Positions 35,049 to 47,090 of a stretch of DNA of 64,000 bases are shown here, piece by piece. The notes under the pieces were generated by a model that had not been told where the DNA came from, did no database searches, and was given only the letters and a program-made list of their open reading frames with translations. The stretch is taken from assembly GCA_001414485.1 (NCBI GenBank), contig LLEY01000153.1:84518-148517 (forward strand), written 5' to 3'. The DNA comes from Calycina herbarum (lineage: Eukaryota; Ascomycota; Leotiomycetes; Helotiales; Pezizellaceae). The position numbers were made by a program, and so were the translations under genes. Each line of letters opens with the position of its first letter. Position 1 is the stretch's first letter.

Positions 35049-37386
35049 ATTTCGGGATGTGAAGTTTCGTGAACTTATAGAAGTGTTTTCGAGTCGAATT
35101 CTTTCAAGCGGTGCCGAGGTCTCAGAATCAAGTCTTGACGTCGTGTTCGAAGCTGGGAGAAATGATTCTCATCTGTCCGAGGTACGTTGCGCAGAGTACG
35201 AGTAAATCTGTTGTGTTACTGATGTTGGCATGGAATTGTGTAACATTTCCAGCCACAAGATTAGAGGGGGAGGTACAATAGAGTTTTTGAGAAAGGTTTC
35301 GAGTGTGGCATGAGGACATGGAGATGTGACAGGCTCAGAAGTTGAAAGAAGAATCATCAACACTGAACTGTGGGTTGATTTCTATATGTGACTAGTCAAG
35401 TTTATCGTGACAGACCGAGACCATGCAATTTGCCGACGCTACTAGCCAGGCCTCATCGCATCATGGTGTGGAGGAACTCGGCAGCACAGTAGCAGCAAGC
35501 TTGGTTGGTGTTGGTTGGATTAAGAGCCTAAGTGGCGGACGTTGGCGTTGCAGCGGGTGGCTAAATCTGGCGAACTATTCCCCACCACCCCCATCGTTCT
35601 CGTGTTGTGGAGATCATTTGCTCGACGCTCTCAGAATTTTGCTTTCTGTTTTTAGCAACACTGCCTCGCCAACCTCCACCAGCAACAGCCAGGAAGCTCT
35701 CAGCTTAATAAACTGGTGACGTAACGAAATATTTGGATATTGCCGGGTTATGCGCGAGAAGGAGATTTGAACGTTGCGTTCCGAGAAAAAGAAAATTTGA
35801 GGGCGCGGATGCGAATCCAGCCACTTCTGTTCGCAATGGAAAATTGAAACCGAACCCCCATATGGTTGTATATATCTTTTATCCTGGATGCGCATCAATA
35901 CCTTCGTTCCAAAATAAGAGACCCCTAGACGAGGAACTTTGATGCCTTTGTGGAACCACTTGGTTCAATTGTGCTGTGCTTCTGCAGAGTGTATACGCTG
36001 TTTCCCAACATTGTCTTGTACACAGACGGCTTCCCTTGCGGAGCTGCAACCGCCCAGTGTCGTGCACCTGCACAGGAACCACCAGTAGATGATTCAACCA
36101 TTGTATTGGGTCCGCCAACTCCAGGCGACGTGCATGCCAACACTTGTGGGTTCGGTTGGAGGAGGGAGGAAACTTCGGATTTCGTGAGCTCTTGAAGCAT
36201 GTTTTGGGAATACACCTATTGGAAATGTTAAAACGGTTCATCAGATAGGAAAACTTACATTGCTTTCCCTCCTTAAACAGGATGGCAGAGACGGGGAACA
36301 GGGACTTCCCAATCAGAACTTCAAACCGGAGCACTCTCTGATTAAGAATACCTTGGTATAGACTCTGTCAGTTCGTTCTGCAGATTTAGCATATAAGAAA
36401 GGGAGATATAGCAACGGTAATAGTTGTTCTGTCTTGTTGTTTATTGATTCTCAATGCGACAAAGCAAGAAGGTTTTGGGGGTTTGTCCAAGGTCGGAACA
36501 TCATCGGCTAAACTTCAGGCCTCCCGAATCTCCATTCTTCCCAAGACCTCTTAACATCTTTTCCACCAAAACACAAACAACAACAATTCTGAGATTAAAT
36601 ATTCTTTCTAGTAAGAATAGGCCCAGCTGACCCCCCTATTCATGCTTGCTTAGCAACAATAAATGTGTGATCAGCCGTCCCGCCAAACAAGGCGCTGAAA
36701 AAGGAACCCTGAAGCTTTCAGATAAGCTCCCAACGAATACACAAGTACCTTCTCACACAGTCAGAATTCAAAGCTGGAGACTCGGAACAAGTATAGCGAT
36801 ATCTCTGGATAATGATTTCCGAAATCCGTCATGAGATTCTGAGGCTGTCCCCTCGGCTCTATCAAAGGCTAGGGGCACTTGGTTTCCTAGAAAAACACAG
36901 CAAACTAAGTCAACTCAAGCTTTCTCCAACCCCATAGAGTAGGAAGAGATCTCTCTTGATATTCAATAACCCCACATCCCAATCCCATCGTTTGTGGGGC
37001 CACATGGGGATACATCAAGCAGCAAAACGCGGGGTGATCCACTCGACAAACTCGAAAGTGCGGGGAATGAAATGAGATACCTTCAGGTCTCCAGTTTTCA
37101 GTGGGATTCCATGGTATATGATTTCTCGCTGCCAATCAGCACGTCCAGCGTGCGAACCTGCCTTCTTTTGCTCCGGGGTTCAAGGGGGCGGGGTAAATGT
37201 GGATAAAGGAAGCAATGCCGACAGCTTTTTAGGAGCTGTCGCAGCAGCAGTGGTATGTTTAAATTGTTTTCAACATCTAACATTTGTTTTAATACGTCTG
37301 AGCTCAAGTGGTTGTACCATAGAGTTTAGTTTTGATATCTACTTGGTCTAGTATCAGAAACCGAGCAACCATTCAACAGCCTCAAA
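35049..37386. other. intergenic region with one coding-like frame
   Basis: Promoters of the methyltransferase (left) and MFS gene (right). The frame 35925-36215 (minus, no ATG) reads ELTKSEVSSLLQPNPQVLAC and TSPGVGGPNTMVESSTGGSC and has a regular look; an exon at 36260-36334 (MLRFEVLIGKSLFPVSAILF) with a GTAAGT donor precedes it, but the best splice joins them in the wrong frame. It may be a small broken or mis-modelled gene. The rest shows nothing. Confidence 0.3.
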
Positions 37387-39743
37387 ATGGGCCAGTCAAC
37401 AAATGAGGGCTTAAGCAATGGGGCAGGTACTGGAAGCAACCCCAAAGTTGATCCCGAAATTGAGGTTTCAACAACAGAAGATGTGCGGGATAAGACAGTT
37501 GCCTTGGGACCAATTCTTGTTAGGGTTGATTCATATCGAGATGACCGCCATATCAACCTAACATGGAGATCTTGGGTCGTTGTTTTGTGAGTTGCAATCT
37601 CCAATTTTACCTCCCTCGACTTCGTTGAAAGTGTAAGCTGACAGGTATTTTACTCAATTAGTGTTAGTTGCTTCGCGTAAGCCTACCCCCACATGCCCCC
37701 TCCACTAGCTCGTTCAAGCGTATATATACTATACAGAGAGAGTGGTTGTGCTGAAATTCCAAAAGAATCATGACTCAGGTTTACGTTGTGGTTGCAGCAG
37801 GTTCAGTGATAGGTTTCATCATCAGGGACTTGGGGGATCCTGCAATCGCGGGTTGGATCATTCAAGTAGGCATCCCCCCCCTTTCTCAACCTCTTTAGCA
37901 GATATCAGCATGTTCTCTGGGTCTAATATACACATAGGGCCCCCTTCTCATGCAAAGCGTCCTTTCGCCACTTGTTGGACGACTCTCCGATGTCCTGGAT
38001 CGAAAATGGCTTGCCATTTGCCCCACCATTATCTCTTTCGTGGGGGCCATCATCTCGGCCAGAGCTGATAGTATGAGTATATTGGTTGGTGGTGGTATCC
38101 TTGTTGGTTGCATGCTTGCGACCAGTGCAATTGTTCAGGCTATACCATCTGAAGTCCTGCCCCTAAAATATAGGGCTATTGCAAACGGTTTTGCTGGTTT
38201 AGCGGGCAGTTCAGGCGGCATGTACGGTCGTCAGCCTTTAATGTTGTCAGTACTAAGCTAATACTTCACAGAATCGCAAGTCTTAGTGCTGGAAAAGCCA
38301 CAAGTGCGGGTGTTTCAGGATGGAGAACTATTTTCTGGATTCAATCCGGATTCTTTGCACTCACGATTTTCGGGTTGTTGTTTTTCTATCACCCAAAAAA
38401 GAAGACTGAAGCGGAAAAGCTATCTTGGAGAAACCTCTTTTGGGCTTGTGATCCAATTGGTTCTTTTCTGTTCATCGTTAGTGCCACCTTAATGCTCTTG
38501 GCCTTGGATTGGGTAGGTGGTGTGTACGAATGGCACGATAAGCATGTAGTTGCACCTTTGACGATTGGACTTGTCTGCCTACTTCTCTTTGTTATTTATG
38601 GTAAGTGATCTCATGGAAAGGAAATTCGGTTGTGCTAACTCGAAATTCTAGAATGGAAGGGACGAAACGATGGTCTTGTGGCTCACGTATTCTTCAGAGG
38701 CGGTCCAAACTTCGGGCTTTCTGTGTTTGCGTTTGCCGTAGAAGGGTAAAATGATAATCCATCCAAATTACTCATCATGCGTACCCACTAACACAATATA
38801 GTTGGATCTTCTACAGCGCCGTAAACAGTATCACCCCGCTGATTGTTCTCAATCTCGGATTCGAGTCTTCAGCATGGAGGATTTCAGTTCGGCAACTGTC
38901 ATTCCAGGCTGTAGTCCTCTTCATGCCAATTCCAATCGGGTATGTCTATGGCCCAAGACTGAGCAGCTATATATTCATTTTAAGCTAACGAAACAAGTCT
39001 TTACGCCACATGGAAGAAGGATTTGAAAACCCCTGTTTTTATTACTTTCGTCCTTTTCTTGGTCGTGTAAGTAGCTTGCTTCCTCTAGTAAGATTTGAAA
39101 TTAATTATTTCAAGGTGCATCTGCTACGCGAACATTACCCCCGCCATGAACCATGCTCAAATAGGATTCAACATAATTTGTAAGAAGGTCCCAACTTTGG
39201 CCCCAAACTGCTCAATCTCAGTTTCCCTACCATCTCTAACATAAACCTATAGCTGCTATCGGTCAAGCAGGACCTCTCACTCTCTTGCCAGCCCTCGTAC
39301 AATTCACATCCCCCCACGCCTTCCTCTCAACAGCAACCGGGGTCGCGTTCTCAGCTCGTGCACTAGGTGGCGCATTCGGCTCCGCAGTCCTCAACACAAT
39401 CATCAACGGCAAAATCACACGTTCATACGCCAGCACCGTCTCCCGCGTAGCCATCGAAGCCGGACTTCCCTCAAGTTCTGTGCCCGAACTCCTCGAAGCT
39501 TTCGAAAGTGGACATGGATTTGAGAATATTCCAGGTATAAATGGGGGGATCTTGAAGGTCGCCACGGATGCTAGTCATAGTGTTTATGCGAGCGCATATC
39601 GCTTGGCGTGGAGTAGTATTATTCCGTTTGTTGTTTTGGCGCTTGTGGCTGTGGGGTTTTTGAAGGGGGTTAGGGAGTTGATGACGGAGCATGTTGAGGC
39701 TACCGTTGAGATGGTTGGGGAGAAGGAGGAGAGTAAGGTGTAG
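37387..39743 (+). CDS. MFS drug/toxin efflux pump, TRI12-like (DHA1, 14 TM)
   Basis: Ten exons: 37387-37586, 37662-37676, 37766-37865, 37938-38221, 38272-38600, 38652-38745, 38802-38939, 38998-39066, 39115-39179, 39253-39743; 594 residues with every junction in phase. Exon 2 is a 15-nt microexon (FVSCF). Features: long soluble N-tail (about 65 aa), many hydrophobic segments, LSPLVGRLSDVLDRKW (MFS motif A-like, D-R-K), AGKATSAGVSGWRTIFWIQS, and late SARALGGAFGSAVLNTIING typical of TRI12/siderophore-type fungal pumps. It probably exports a metabolite or drug across the plasma membrane, consistent with the methyltransferases next door. Confidence 0.9.
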
Positions 39744-40007
39744 TTCTTGGGGAGCTGGGAAGTGGAAGTTGGAGGTTTTAGTTGGTATTTTTATGTAGTT
39801 GAGAGATTGATATATAGGGGAGTTAATATCACATCATTTGAAGAGAGGGAGTTATTCTTTGTTGTCACCTTTCCTGGTGTAGGTAAATATCTTTCTAAAC
39901 CCAAGTGAATCATGAAGATAACCCCAACACAGCGGCCTTTACAATTACAATCTTACAGGTATCATATCAGGAGAGTGGCAATGATTCCTTGGCTCACGAT
40001 TGACAAT

Positions 40008-40203
40008 AAAAGCGGCAGTAAATATCAGGTTCGTACCTACCTTCATGGCCGTTGTTCCAGTTATCTTGGGTAATTCAAATTAATTACCCTACATACTTGG
40101 AACAATTGAAAATATTTCCCCAGGTATTTAGAACAATCAAGTTTCGTTGTTCTAACTTGTACTGGAAAGTTGGAACACCGAGAGATATTTGCTGCCGGAT
40201 TTT
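40008..40203. mobile_element. small MITE, copy E (reference copy)
   Basis: Left end AAAAGCGGCAGTAAATATCA and right end ATATTTGCTGCCGGATTTT are imperfect inverted repeats about 196 bp apart. It has the best agreement with copy A in reverse complement. It lies about 260 bp after the MFS stop. Confidence 0.7.
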
Positions 40204-40479
40204 CTGTCCACCGCGAGCTTAGGACGACGAACAATCTACTGTCGGGAAAACTGCTGCCTTTATAATGCCTAGGCTTGTTTCATCACAATGTTACAATACC
40301 ACAAAGGGGACTTCCATTCTAGTAAAACGAATTGAACACGCTCTATCCTATAAAACCTGAACTTTCCTCAGTCTTGGAGTGAGACTTAACAGTCGAAACC
40401 ATTGCTTTTGTCGAAAAATTTGGATTTCATGGAAATTTCATAGGTCTGGCTGACTAGCTGAAACATATATAGGCTTCCT

Positions 40480-41210
40480 AGTCCTGGCTCCTTCTAAAGA
40501 CTCCGTATATATTATAAAGATTAGCGTTTAAGATTTCCTAGCCGGATTAGCACTCCTATCCTTCTTAAATGATCATATCTGTACCTTTCCTTACTCTTCC
40601 AGCTATTCTACCTTATTATATCCTATTCCGTTTTTAATTAAATTTTTTCTTTCTAATCCTAGAGAGCCTTATTATTCTATCCGTACATAGTAGTGTATAT
40701 AAGCGAGAATAAGGTAAACGACGTCGAGTAGTTAATTTCACATAGTAATTTTAGTAATTTCGCTTTAGTAGACGACCTCTACTCTAGCCTAGTTAGCCTT
40801 TATACTCCTAGCCCGTCTTTTTAGCTTTCCTAGCTACTCTAATCCTCTTTTAGAAGCTCTCCTTCTCTAGCAAGCCTATTCTAGAAGTGAGAAATCCTCT
40901 TCTATTATATTCTTATAGAGAATACTATCTTTTCTTTTCTAGATTTCTAGGATAAATAAGGCGGGAAATCTTAAACGCTAGCGAAGATAGTCTTAAGCTA
41001 GAGAGTATTTACAAGCTCTTAGTTCTAGCTTATAAAAGATAAAGAACTAGAAAATAGAAAGAATAGAGACTTGCGAGAAAAGCCTTAAAGAAGATCGACT
41101 AAGCTCGCGTCTTGAATTGATTATATAGACGTTCTAGATTTTTCTATTATACTCTCCTAGTCTTCTATCTTTCTAATATTTTTTCTTATTTAGATTCATT
41201 CAAGTTGAAA
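40480..41210. mobile_element. RIP-degraded repeat of unknown type
   Basis: The block is AT-rich, packed with TA steps and nearly free of CA/TG, exactly like 1202-5800. No frame is readable as a known transposon protein. Edges are sharp in composition (normal sequence before 40480 and after about 41210). Confidence 0.55.
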
Positions 41211-42218
41211 AACGATACTTTCTTAGTGCATCAACTTCAATCGTTGGCAACACTTGGTAGGTCTTCTGAGAGTGAATTTACGTACAACGATGGAATAAAA
41301 GCGGCCTCTATCAAGGAAAATTGAACATAGAGCTTTTAGGCTTCATGATCGGCACACTTGTATACCCTTTCTTGTCTATCGTGTATCTGAGATATCAACT
41401 ATAATCCTGTGTAAAAGGCTCTTTGCACCGTTACTTTTTATGATTCTTTGACCTCTAAATCGGAACTTTCACTGCTGAATTCAAAGGTATCCTCGATCTT
41501 AAACTTATCTTTGTTTTTCTTTTCAACTATATTATCTGCAGACCTAGAGAAGGAATGGAGAATAGGCTCATACACCCTTTGTTGAGTAACTCGTGTTCCG
41601 AGAAATGGATCTGGCAGGGAGAGTGGTTTTCGATTCTAGCAAGAGAAGTAATATTCCCTCGCAAGTCGTCTACATAATATTTGCTAGACTAGCTCGTTCT
41701 CAACCTGCTCCTGTTATCTTTCGTCCTCTCAACCAATGCCAGGCTAAACAGAAAGAGTAAGAAGTCTTGGCATTTCTTCGAGAACCGCTGCCGAGTTGGC
41801 AGAAACAACAACTCTAGTACTACTGACATTTAAGTATTATAGAGAAAAGTGCAGGTTTTCTCGGCGCTAAGTCTCGGTTTCTTAACAGGTCCACTTTCCC
41901 TGCTCTTTTGAAATCGTCAGTTAGATGCTGCGGACTGCTATTGTTCTATGGTGGCTTGAGATGAACACCACTCAGAATAAATTTTGTAGAAACAGTTCTA
42001 GGTCTTATGTCTTCTCTTCCTTGAGTTAAATGAAAACTTGAATTTCAAAAAAAGAAATACTGTTATAGATGCCAACGATCATTGTAAGCAGCTATAGATT
42101 TCGAAGTATAGGTTTCATTTCGTTCTACTAAAGGCGGTTACCAGCTGACTATAGCTGGAATTGGATAGTATGTATTCAAATCCACTTTTAGCCTCGCCAG
42201 TCCTAAACAGCGTATTAA
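41211..42218. other. intergenic, nothing recognised
   Basis: Normal composition; no frame over 60 codons with coding character, no RNA gene or repeat seen apart from one AATAAAAGCGG word at 41296 that may be a MITE end. Confidence 0.35.
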
Positions 42219-42401
42219 ATGAGTAGAGTATTGGAACAGGAACGAGGCGTGGTCGCTCATGACAGGGAATTGGAGGAATTGGTTGGCCCTTGGATCAAAC
42301 CCGAAATCGTTAAGTATGGATGGGTTTTGCCAAATGAATTGAAGAAGAGGTTTTTAGATCCCGAGATCAAAGATGTTTATCCAGAGAGCGAGGAAGTGTG
42401 A
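42219..42401 (+). CDS. small coding-like ORF, 60 aa (possibly a gene fragment)
   Basis: ATG to TGA encodes 60 charged residues, including IKPEIVKYGWVLPNELKKRF and DPEIKDVYPESEE. The composition is that of a real protein end rather than random sequence, but there is no recognised domain and no clear upstream exon. It may be the C-terminal scrap of a larger gene. 42402-43593 downstream has only unsupported frames (for example 42620-43030). Confidence 0.3.
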   Translation: MSRVLEQERGVVAHDRELEELVGPWIKPEIVKYGWVLPNELKKRFLDPEIKDVYPESEEV

Positions 42402-43593
42402 TGATGGGAGGCTCAGAATGTACATTGGTAAGAACCCCAGGCTTTACTATGCGTACACCCCCTCCTTCTATTGCCCTAGAACTCTGACACAATTTCTTAT
42501 TCTTCTAAGATATCTCGGAGAATGAATGTCGTTGTACGAAACCTTTTCGCACATTACTTACAAAAGGCAGGTGTAACCAGAGGAAACCCCGTCTCTCTTA
42601 CTCATTCGGAGAAGATTCGTTGCCTGGTTGTTCCACACTATTCATTCATTTATGGCAGCTTTACACAGTCGCACCTCAACTTGATACCAGCCGCTGCTCA
42701 ATCAGGGAACGTAACAAAATTTCTTTTCAGCGTATACTACATCGATTTTCATACATTCCGACTTTTACACCTCATCCTCGCCATGGGATCTCCCGAGAAA
42801 GGGGAAGAAGCTCCAAAATTCCTGGCAAACAGTTTACCCAAAAGCGGAAAGCGACTTTTGGAGGGACGGATGTAGGGGATGGAAGAGCCGCGGACGAAGA
42901 CGTCGACTTGGTAGTGGAGCACAAGAGGGTTTTCGCGCATAATAAATTAATTCTGGCGCATGCGATGTCCTTCGCTCCATCTGCAGACTATCTGCGCGTC
43001 AGAGAAACTATCCAAACCGTATTATATTGAACTGGAGTATTCATGATCCATTCTTGGACGATAGCCTTTTGCCATTGTCGGCTGGTAAATTTCATTTTCC
43101 AAACTTTCAGAGAGATTATCAACCATAGGCTTACCTTTCGTCTACTCTCAATATCCCTTTCTAGAAAGGAGACCTGGCTTCGATGAAGTGATGTCAAACG
43201 AGGGGCAACACAGAATCGGGCAATATGGGAAAATATGGTTTTCACACATCCTTAGTAAATATTGAGCTTTTAGACCCTAAATACGTTATATGCGGTACTA
43301 GACAGTTCATGCATCTTTCTGCCAAACTGCCATTTCCTCTTTTTGGCAGGCTCCTGGGCTTGAGTATGGTTCGGGGAAGTCAATATATGTTGTGAAATGG
43401 TGCTTGTGATCAAGAATGAATAGGCCAATTCCATTCGTAGTGACTCAAGTATAACAGATCTGTAAAAGGACATTGTAAAATACAAACGCGAAGAGAAGAA
43501 ACCAAACTACTAACAGCCCCAGCAAAAAACCGAACCCCATTCCTCAACTTCTAAATCATCCTCCCACATCACCCCCTCCTGAAAACAACCCCC

Positions 43594-44349
43594 TTACTTG
43601 GCATGCGTAACATCCAAAGAAAAGAAGTGAACCTCACTTGGGCTGTCTCCTTGATTATAGTTGCCAGCCTTGAAATAACTGAGAGGTGCATCCAAATCAC
43701 TGGTGCTAAGCGTCTTGACAGCCCCTCCATTAACACTAACCCCCAAAACATTCTTTTCGTAAGAAATCTCATACGAAAATCCAGTTCCAACAGGTACAGT
43801 AGCGATTTCGGTGTAGATACTGGCACCCCCAGCCCTGGTCTTCTCAACTCCCATGGTAATAAGACCCTTGGAATTGTAATAAAGCTCGCAAACCGGCTTC
43901 GAGGAAATCTTATCATCAATGTGGATTTGTCCCACAACAGTTCCACGAGCTGAATCATCAGCTTTCACAACAACAAGTGTAGCCTTGAGTCTGTTGGTAG
44001 CAGCTTTGGGATCCCAGGAGAGAGGATTACTTTCTCGCAACTCGGTTCGGCAATGGAGACTGTTCTTCGTGGTCACGCAATGAGCGGATTTGGGAGACCC
44101 AGCGACTTTCATGACGAGTGCGCCGTCTTTTGGGTCGGAGAAGAAAGTTCCTACTTCTTGGAAGCCGGTGCAGCCTGCGAGTTTGGCACCCTCGATTGAG
44201 GTTGGGGAACCGGGTTCACCGGTTGGGAGTTGGAGCTTCCATTTGCTGAGGTCGAGGTTACCGCCGGGTGCGCATTTTGGGTCGAGGGCGGATGCTGCTT
44301 GGAAGGCGGCGAAGAGGAGGACGAGGGAGGATTTGAGGGTGAAAGACAT
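43594..44349 (-). CDS. alginate lyase family PL7 (secreted)
   Basis: Intronless, 251 residues. ATG 44349 gives a signal peptide MSFTLKSSLVLLFAAFQAAS, cleaved near Ala21. The three PL7 signature motifs are all present: RTELR (101-105), QIH (141-143) and YFKAGNYNQ (225-233), the beta-jelly-roll cleft residues Arg, Gln, His and Tyr that cut (poly)uronates by beta-elimination. Four or more Cys suggest disulfides. Length equals a single catalytic domain. In fungi the substrate may be alginate or a polyglucuronate. A longer frame to 44454 lacks a better start. TATAAA lies 160 bp upstream. Confidence 0.92.
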   Translation of the reverse strand: MSFTLKSSLVLLFAAFQAASALDPKCAPGGNLDLSKWKLQLPTGEPGSPTSIEGAKLAGCTGFQEVGTFFSDPKDGALVMKVAGSPKSAHCVTTKNSLHCRTELRESNPLSWDPKAATNRLKATLVVVKADDSARGTVVGQIHIDDKISSKPVCELYYNSKGLITMGVEKTRAGGASIYTEIATVPVGTGFSYEISYEKNVLGVSVNGGAVKTLSTSDLDAPLSYFKAGNYNQGDSPSEVHFFSLDVTHAK

Positions 44350-44508
44350 TTTTGGAAATTGGAGGTGATTTGGTTTTTGGTAGTTGTTGGTTTGTTGGTA
44401 AGAAATGTAAATGAGTGTGTGAAGGAAAGAAGGAGATAGACGAGAAAGAGACAAAAGCTGATGGTGAGATGAGCTGATGATTGGAAAATGAATGGAAACG
44501 AAGTCTAC

Positions 44509-44514
44509 TTTATA
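44509..44514 (-). promoter_or_regulatory. TATA box of the PL7 gene
   Basis: TATAAA on the minus strand, 160 bp before the ATG; plausible with a leader of about 130 nt. Confidence 0.4.
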
Positions 44515-46430
44515 GTCAAGCCAGGTTTCATGGAATTGATCTACAAACTCTGAGGATCGAGATTAACATCCATGAGCTCGTATTTCGTGCAGAAGGATGT
44601 TGTACCAATTGCCGAACCTAGTATCCACAATCAGCAGCCACTCTGTTACAGGAGTCAAAGCTTAATGTTCAAAGGAGTGTTCAATTCCAAATGGGGACAC
44701 GTGGGATTTTTGGAGGCTGATGTGGGGTGGTAGTATGCCGGGACGGGAACGAAATCCTGGGGGAACGCAAATGGGATGACAAAGGTTAGAACTAAGCTTT
44801 GTGGCGCACAAAATGTGTGGTAAGGATTAATGTGCAACATACGGGTATAGTCCTACGTTGAATTGAGATAATAAAGTGACCAATCACTGAGTTTTTTGTG
44901 GGATGGGAGAAATCCTACCGGGTATTCGATTTAAGCGAAGGGATTTTGTCACTTGTTTCACACACGTCTAAATCAGGCCCGTATGACGATTGAAATATAA
45001 GGGTTTGTAGTCATTAGCTACCAAATACCATTGGACGTATTATCACGATTTAAAAATAAGCTTATTTCAACAAAAACCCAAGAAAGGAAGACCCATCCAG
45101 CGAAAATCTCATTGCATTTCTCACTCCTAGCACGGCATTGCGACTCACATCTCTCACAATTTGATGTTACGGTCGCTGAAGTCTGAAAGTGATCTAAGAG
45201 TCTAACCCGCTCTAAAATCAATGTGACTCCTGAACTCATTGCATTGCTACTCGATTTGAGCGCGACGTCAGATGATATTTGTTGACGTTCAATTAAATGT
45301 CAAAGATGACAAGCCCAAGCAGCTGTAAAGCGATCTTTTCGTCAAACCTACCAATGTATTAAATACACCCTCCAGATAAAAACCACTACTCGGTAATATT
45401 CAAGAAACCATGACATTCCTTGATGTGGGACAAGGAAGTCAAAAGGGAAAGCCCGGCCAAAATGCAATACTTTCCATCAACCACAACACTGCCCTCAAAA
45501 TGCCCTCAAAAAGAATTGAAGGAACACCTCAGAAGAGCTCCTCTCGGAAATTCCGCCAATATCCTTATTCCAATCACCTTGAACCTCACCCTCCACTTCC
45601 CCCCCTTGCCCATAACCCCCACACCATCGCCCACCACCCACCACGCAACCCGCCACAAAGCTTAAAACGACACCATATAGCCATAGGCAGCCCGTCACCC
45701 TATTTGATATGAAATAACTAATCCAAAAAGGGAATACTTGATGTTCTCAAATAACGTGGGTAACGTGGGAAGGATCACTGAAGAATCCCCCTACATGTGA
45801 AGAAACATGAAGGAACACCAGACCGGGAACAAGCGAGAAAAAACAATGGAAAGGAGCAAGCAAGAAACCAATGCCTTATTTTGCGGGTAAGGAAGAATAA
45901 ACGAGAAAGTATAGTTATTGGTGGAGAAATTAACGACCGTGGGAGTATGATTCCTGCCAGATGTGAATGGAATTCCACCGGAGGATGATATCCAACAACG
46001 TATCCGAGAATTATCGCTCTTGATCAACGAAAGGTATGAGTTGTCTTCGCTTTCATCTGTAATGACCTTCCCGAGTCGCTGAATCAAAATAAGTCTCCAG
46101 GGTCACTTGCGATCAACAAGCACTTCCAAGGTTGGTGCAGGCTGGGGTTGAGATGCAGCCAGCTAAAATTCTTTGCTACTTTGGGGTCGCTTCTAAATTG
46201 CAACGAAATAAGCTATTTGTGAATAATAACAGCCTTTAATGAACTACGTCCTTTGCTATTAATGAGTAAAAACTAAAATAATAGTATATATATGGCATTG
46301 CGTATCGCAAAGTTTGAAACACTGGTACTGAGAGTTAATATCTCTCGACTCTCGCGCTTCGAATACCTAAAAACTCATACAACGGTCTGCCCATCGGTTC
46401 AAATTTCACATGCTTGTCCAGCAAAACAAA
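44515..46430. other. intergenic, unsupported short ORFs
   Basis: Overlapping frames of 60-100 aa on both strands at 45018-46087 show no domain. A His/Pro-rich frame near 45410-45712 is low complexity. No RNA gene recognised. Confidence 0.35.
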
Positions 46431-46439
46431 GGAAGTTTC

Positions 46440-47090
46440 ACAGGCCAAGTGGTAGGTAACCTATAAATAGCCGGCGAAAATTTCAAGCGGATGATTAGTA
46501 GGTCACCAACCGATAGCGGAGAAAGTAACACAGTGCTATTAGTAGGTAACCTGTAAATAACCACGGGATATTTCAACCAAACAATCTATAGGTCCCCTAC
46601 CAACAAACAAAAGTGACATATAAGAAATAAGACAAATAAGCTCAGACAGTTTTCTATCGTGAAAAGCGAAGAGTTCAGTACATTTGACATTTGACATCAG
46701 CCCTGCTATTTCCATGCTACCCAGGAACAGCCACTAAGACAAAAAGAACGTATTCCTATTCCTAGGTAACCCGAAAGTATACGTAACTGGGAAAAACAAA
46801 GTCCATTCAGCTATTTCTAAGCCACCAAGGAATACCAATATAAACTATCTTTTCGCGTTAACTAGGAATACGGGGCTTGAAACATCTGATTACTATTCCC
46901 AATTTACCCAGAAACAGCTGCCTCGACGAAAAGAAATTATTGCAATCCCTAGGCTACCCAGGAAGACCTGCTACGAAAAGCAGAACTTGTTTTCAAATAT
47001 TTCTAGGCTACTCTAGAATAGGGACTCTAAAAACCCTCTCTACTTTCAGATTCCCAGGGAATAGCTCACAATAAAAAAACCCAAGTCCCT
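46440..47090. repeat. degenerate tandem repeats downstream of SPT8
   Basis: Two units at 46450-46620 share GTAGGTAACCTRTAAATARCC followed by TTTCAA and a YTAGGTC word, spaced about 100 bp apart. From 46690 to 47080 the word AGGCTACCCAGGAA recurs in worn form (46720, 46785, 46825, 46905, 46950, 47010, 47055) with 40-80 bp spacing. No protein is encoded. It could be an expanded minisatellite or a structured non-coding transcript. Confidence 0.5.
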
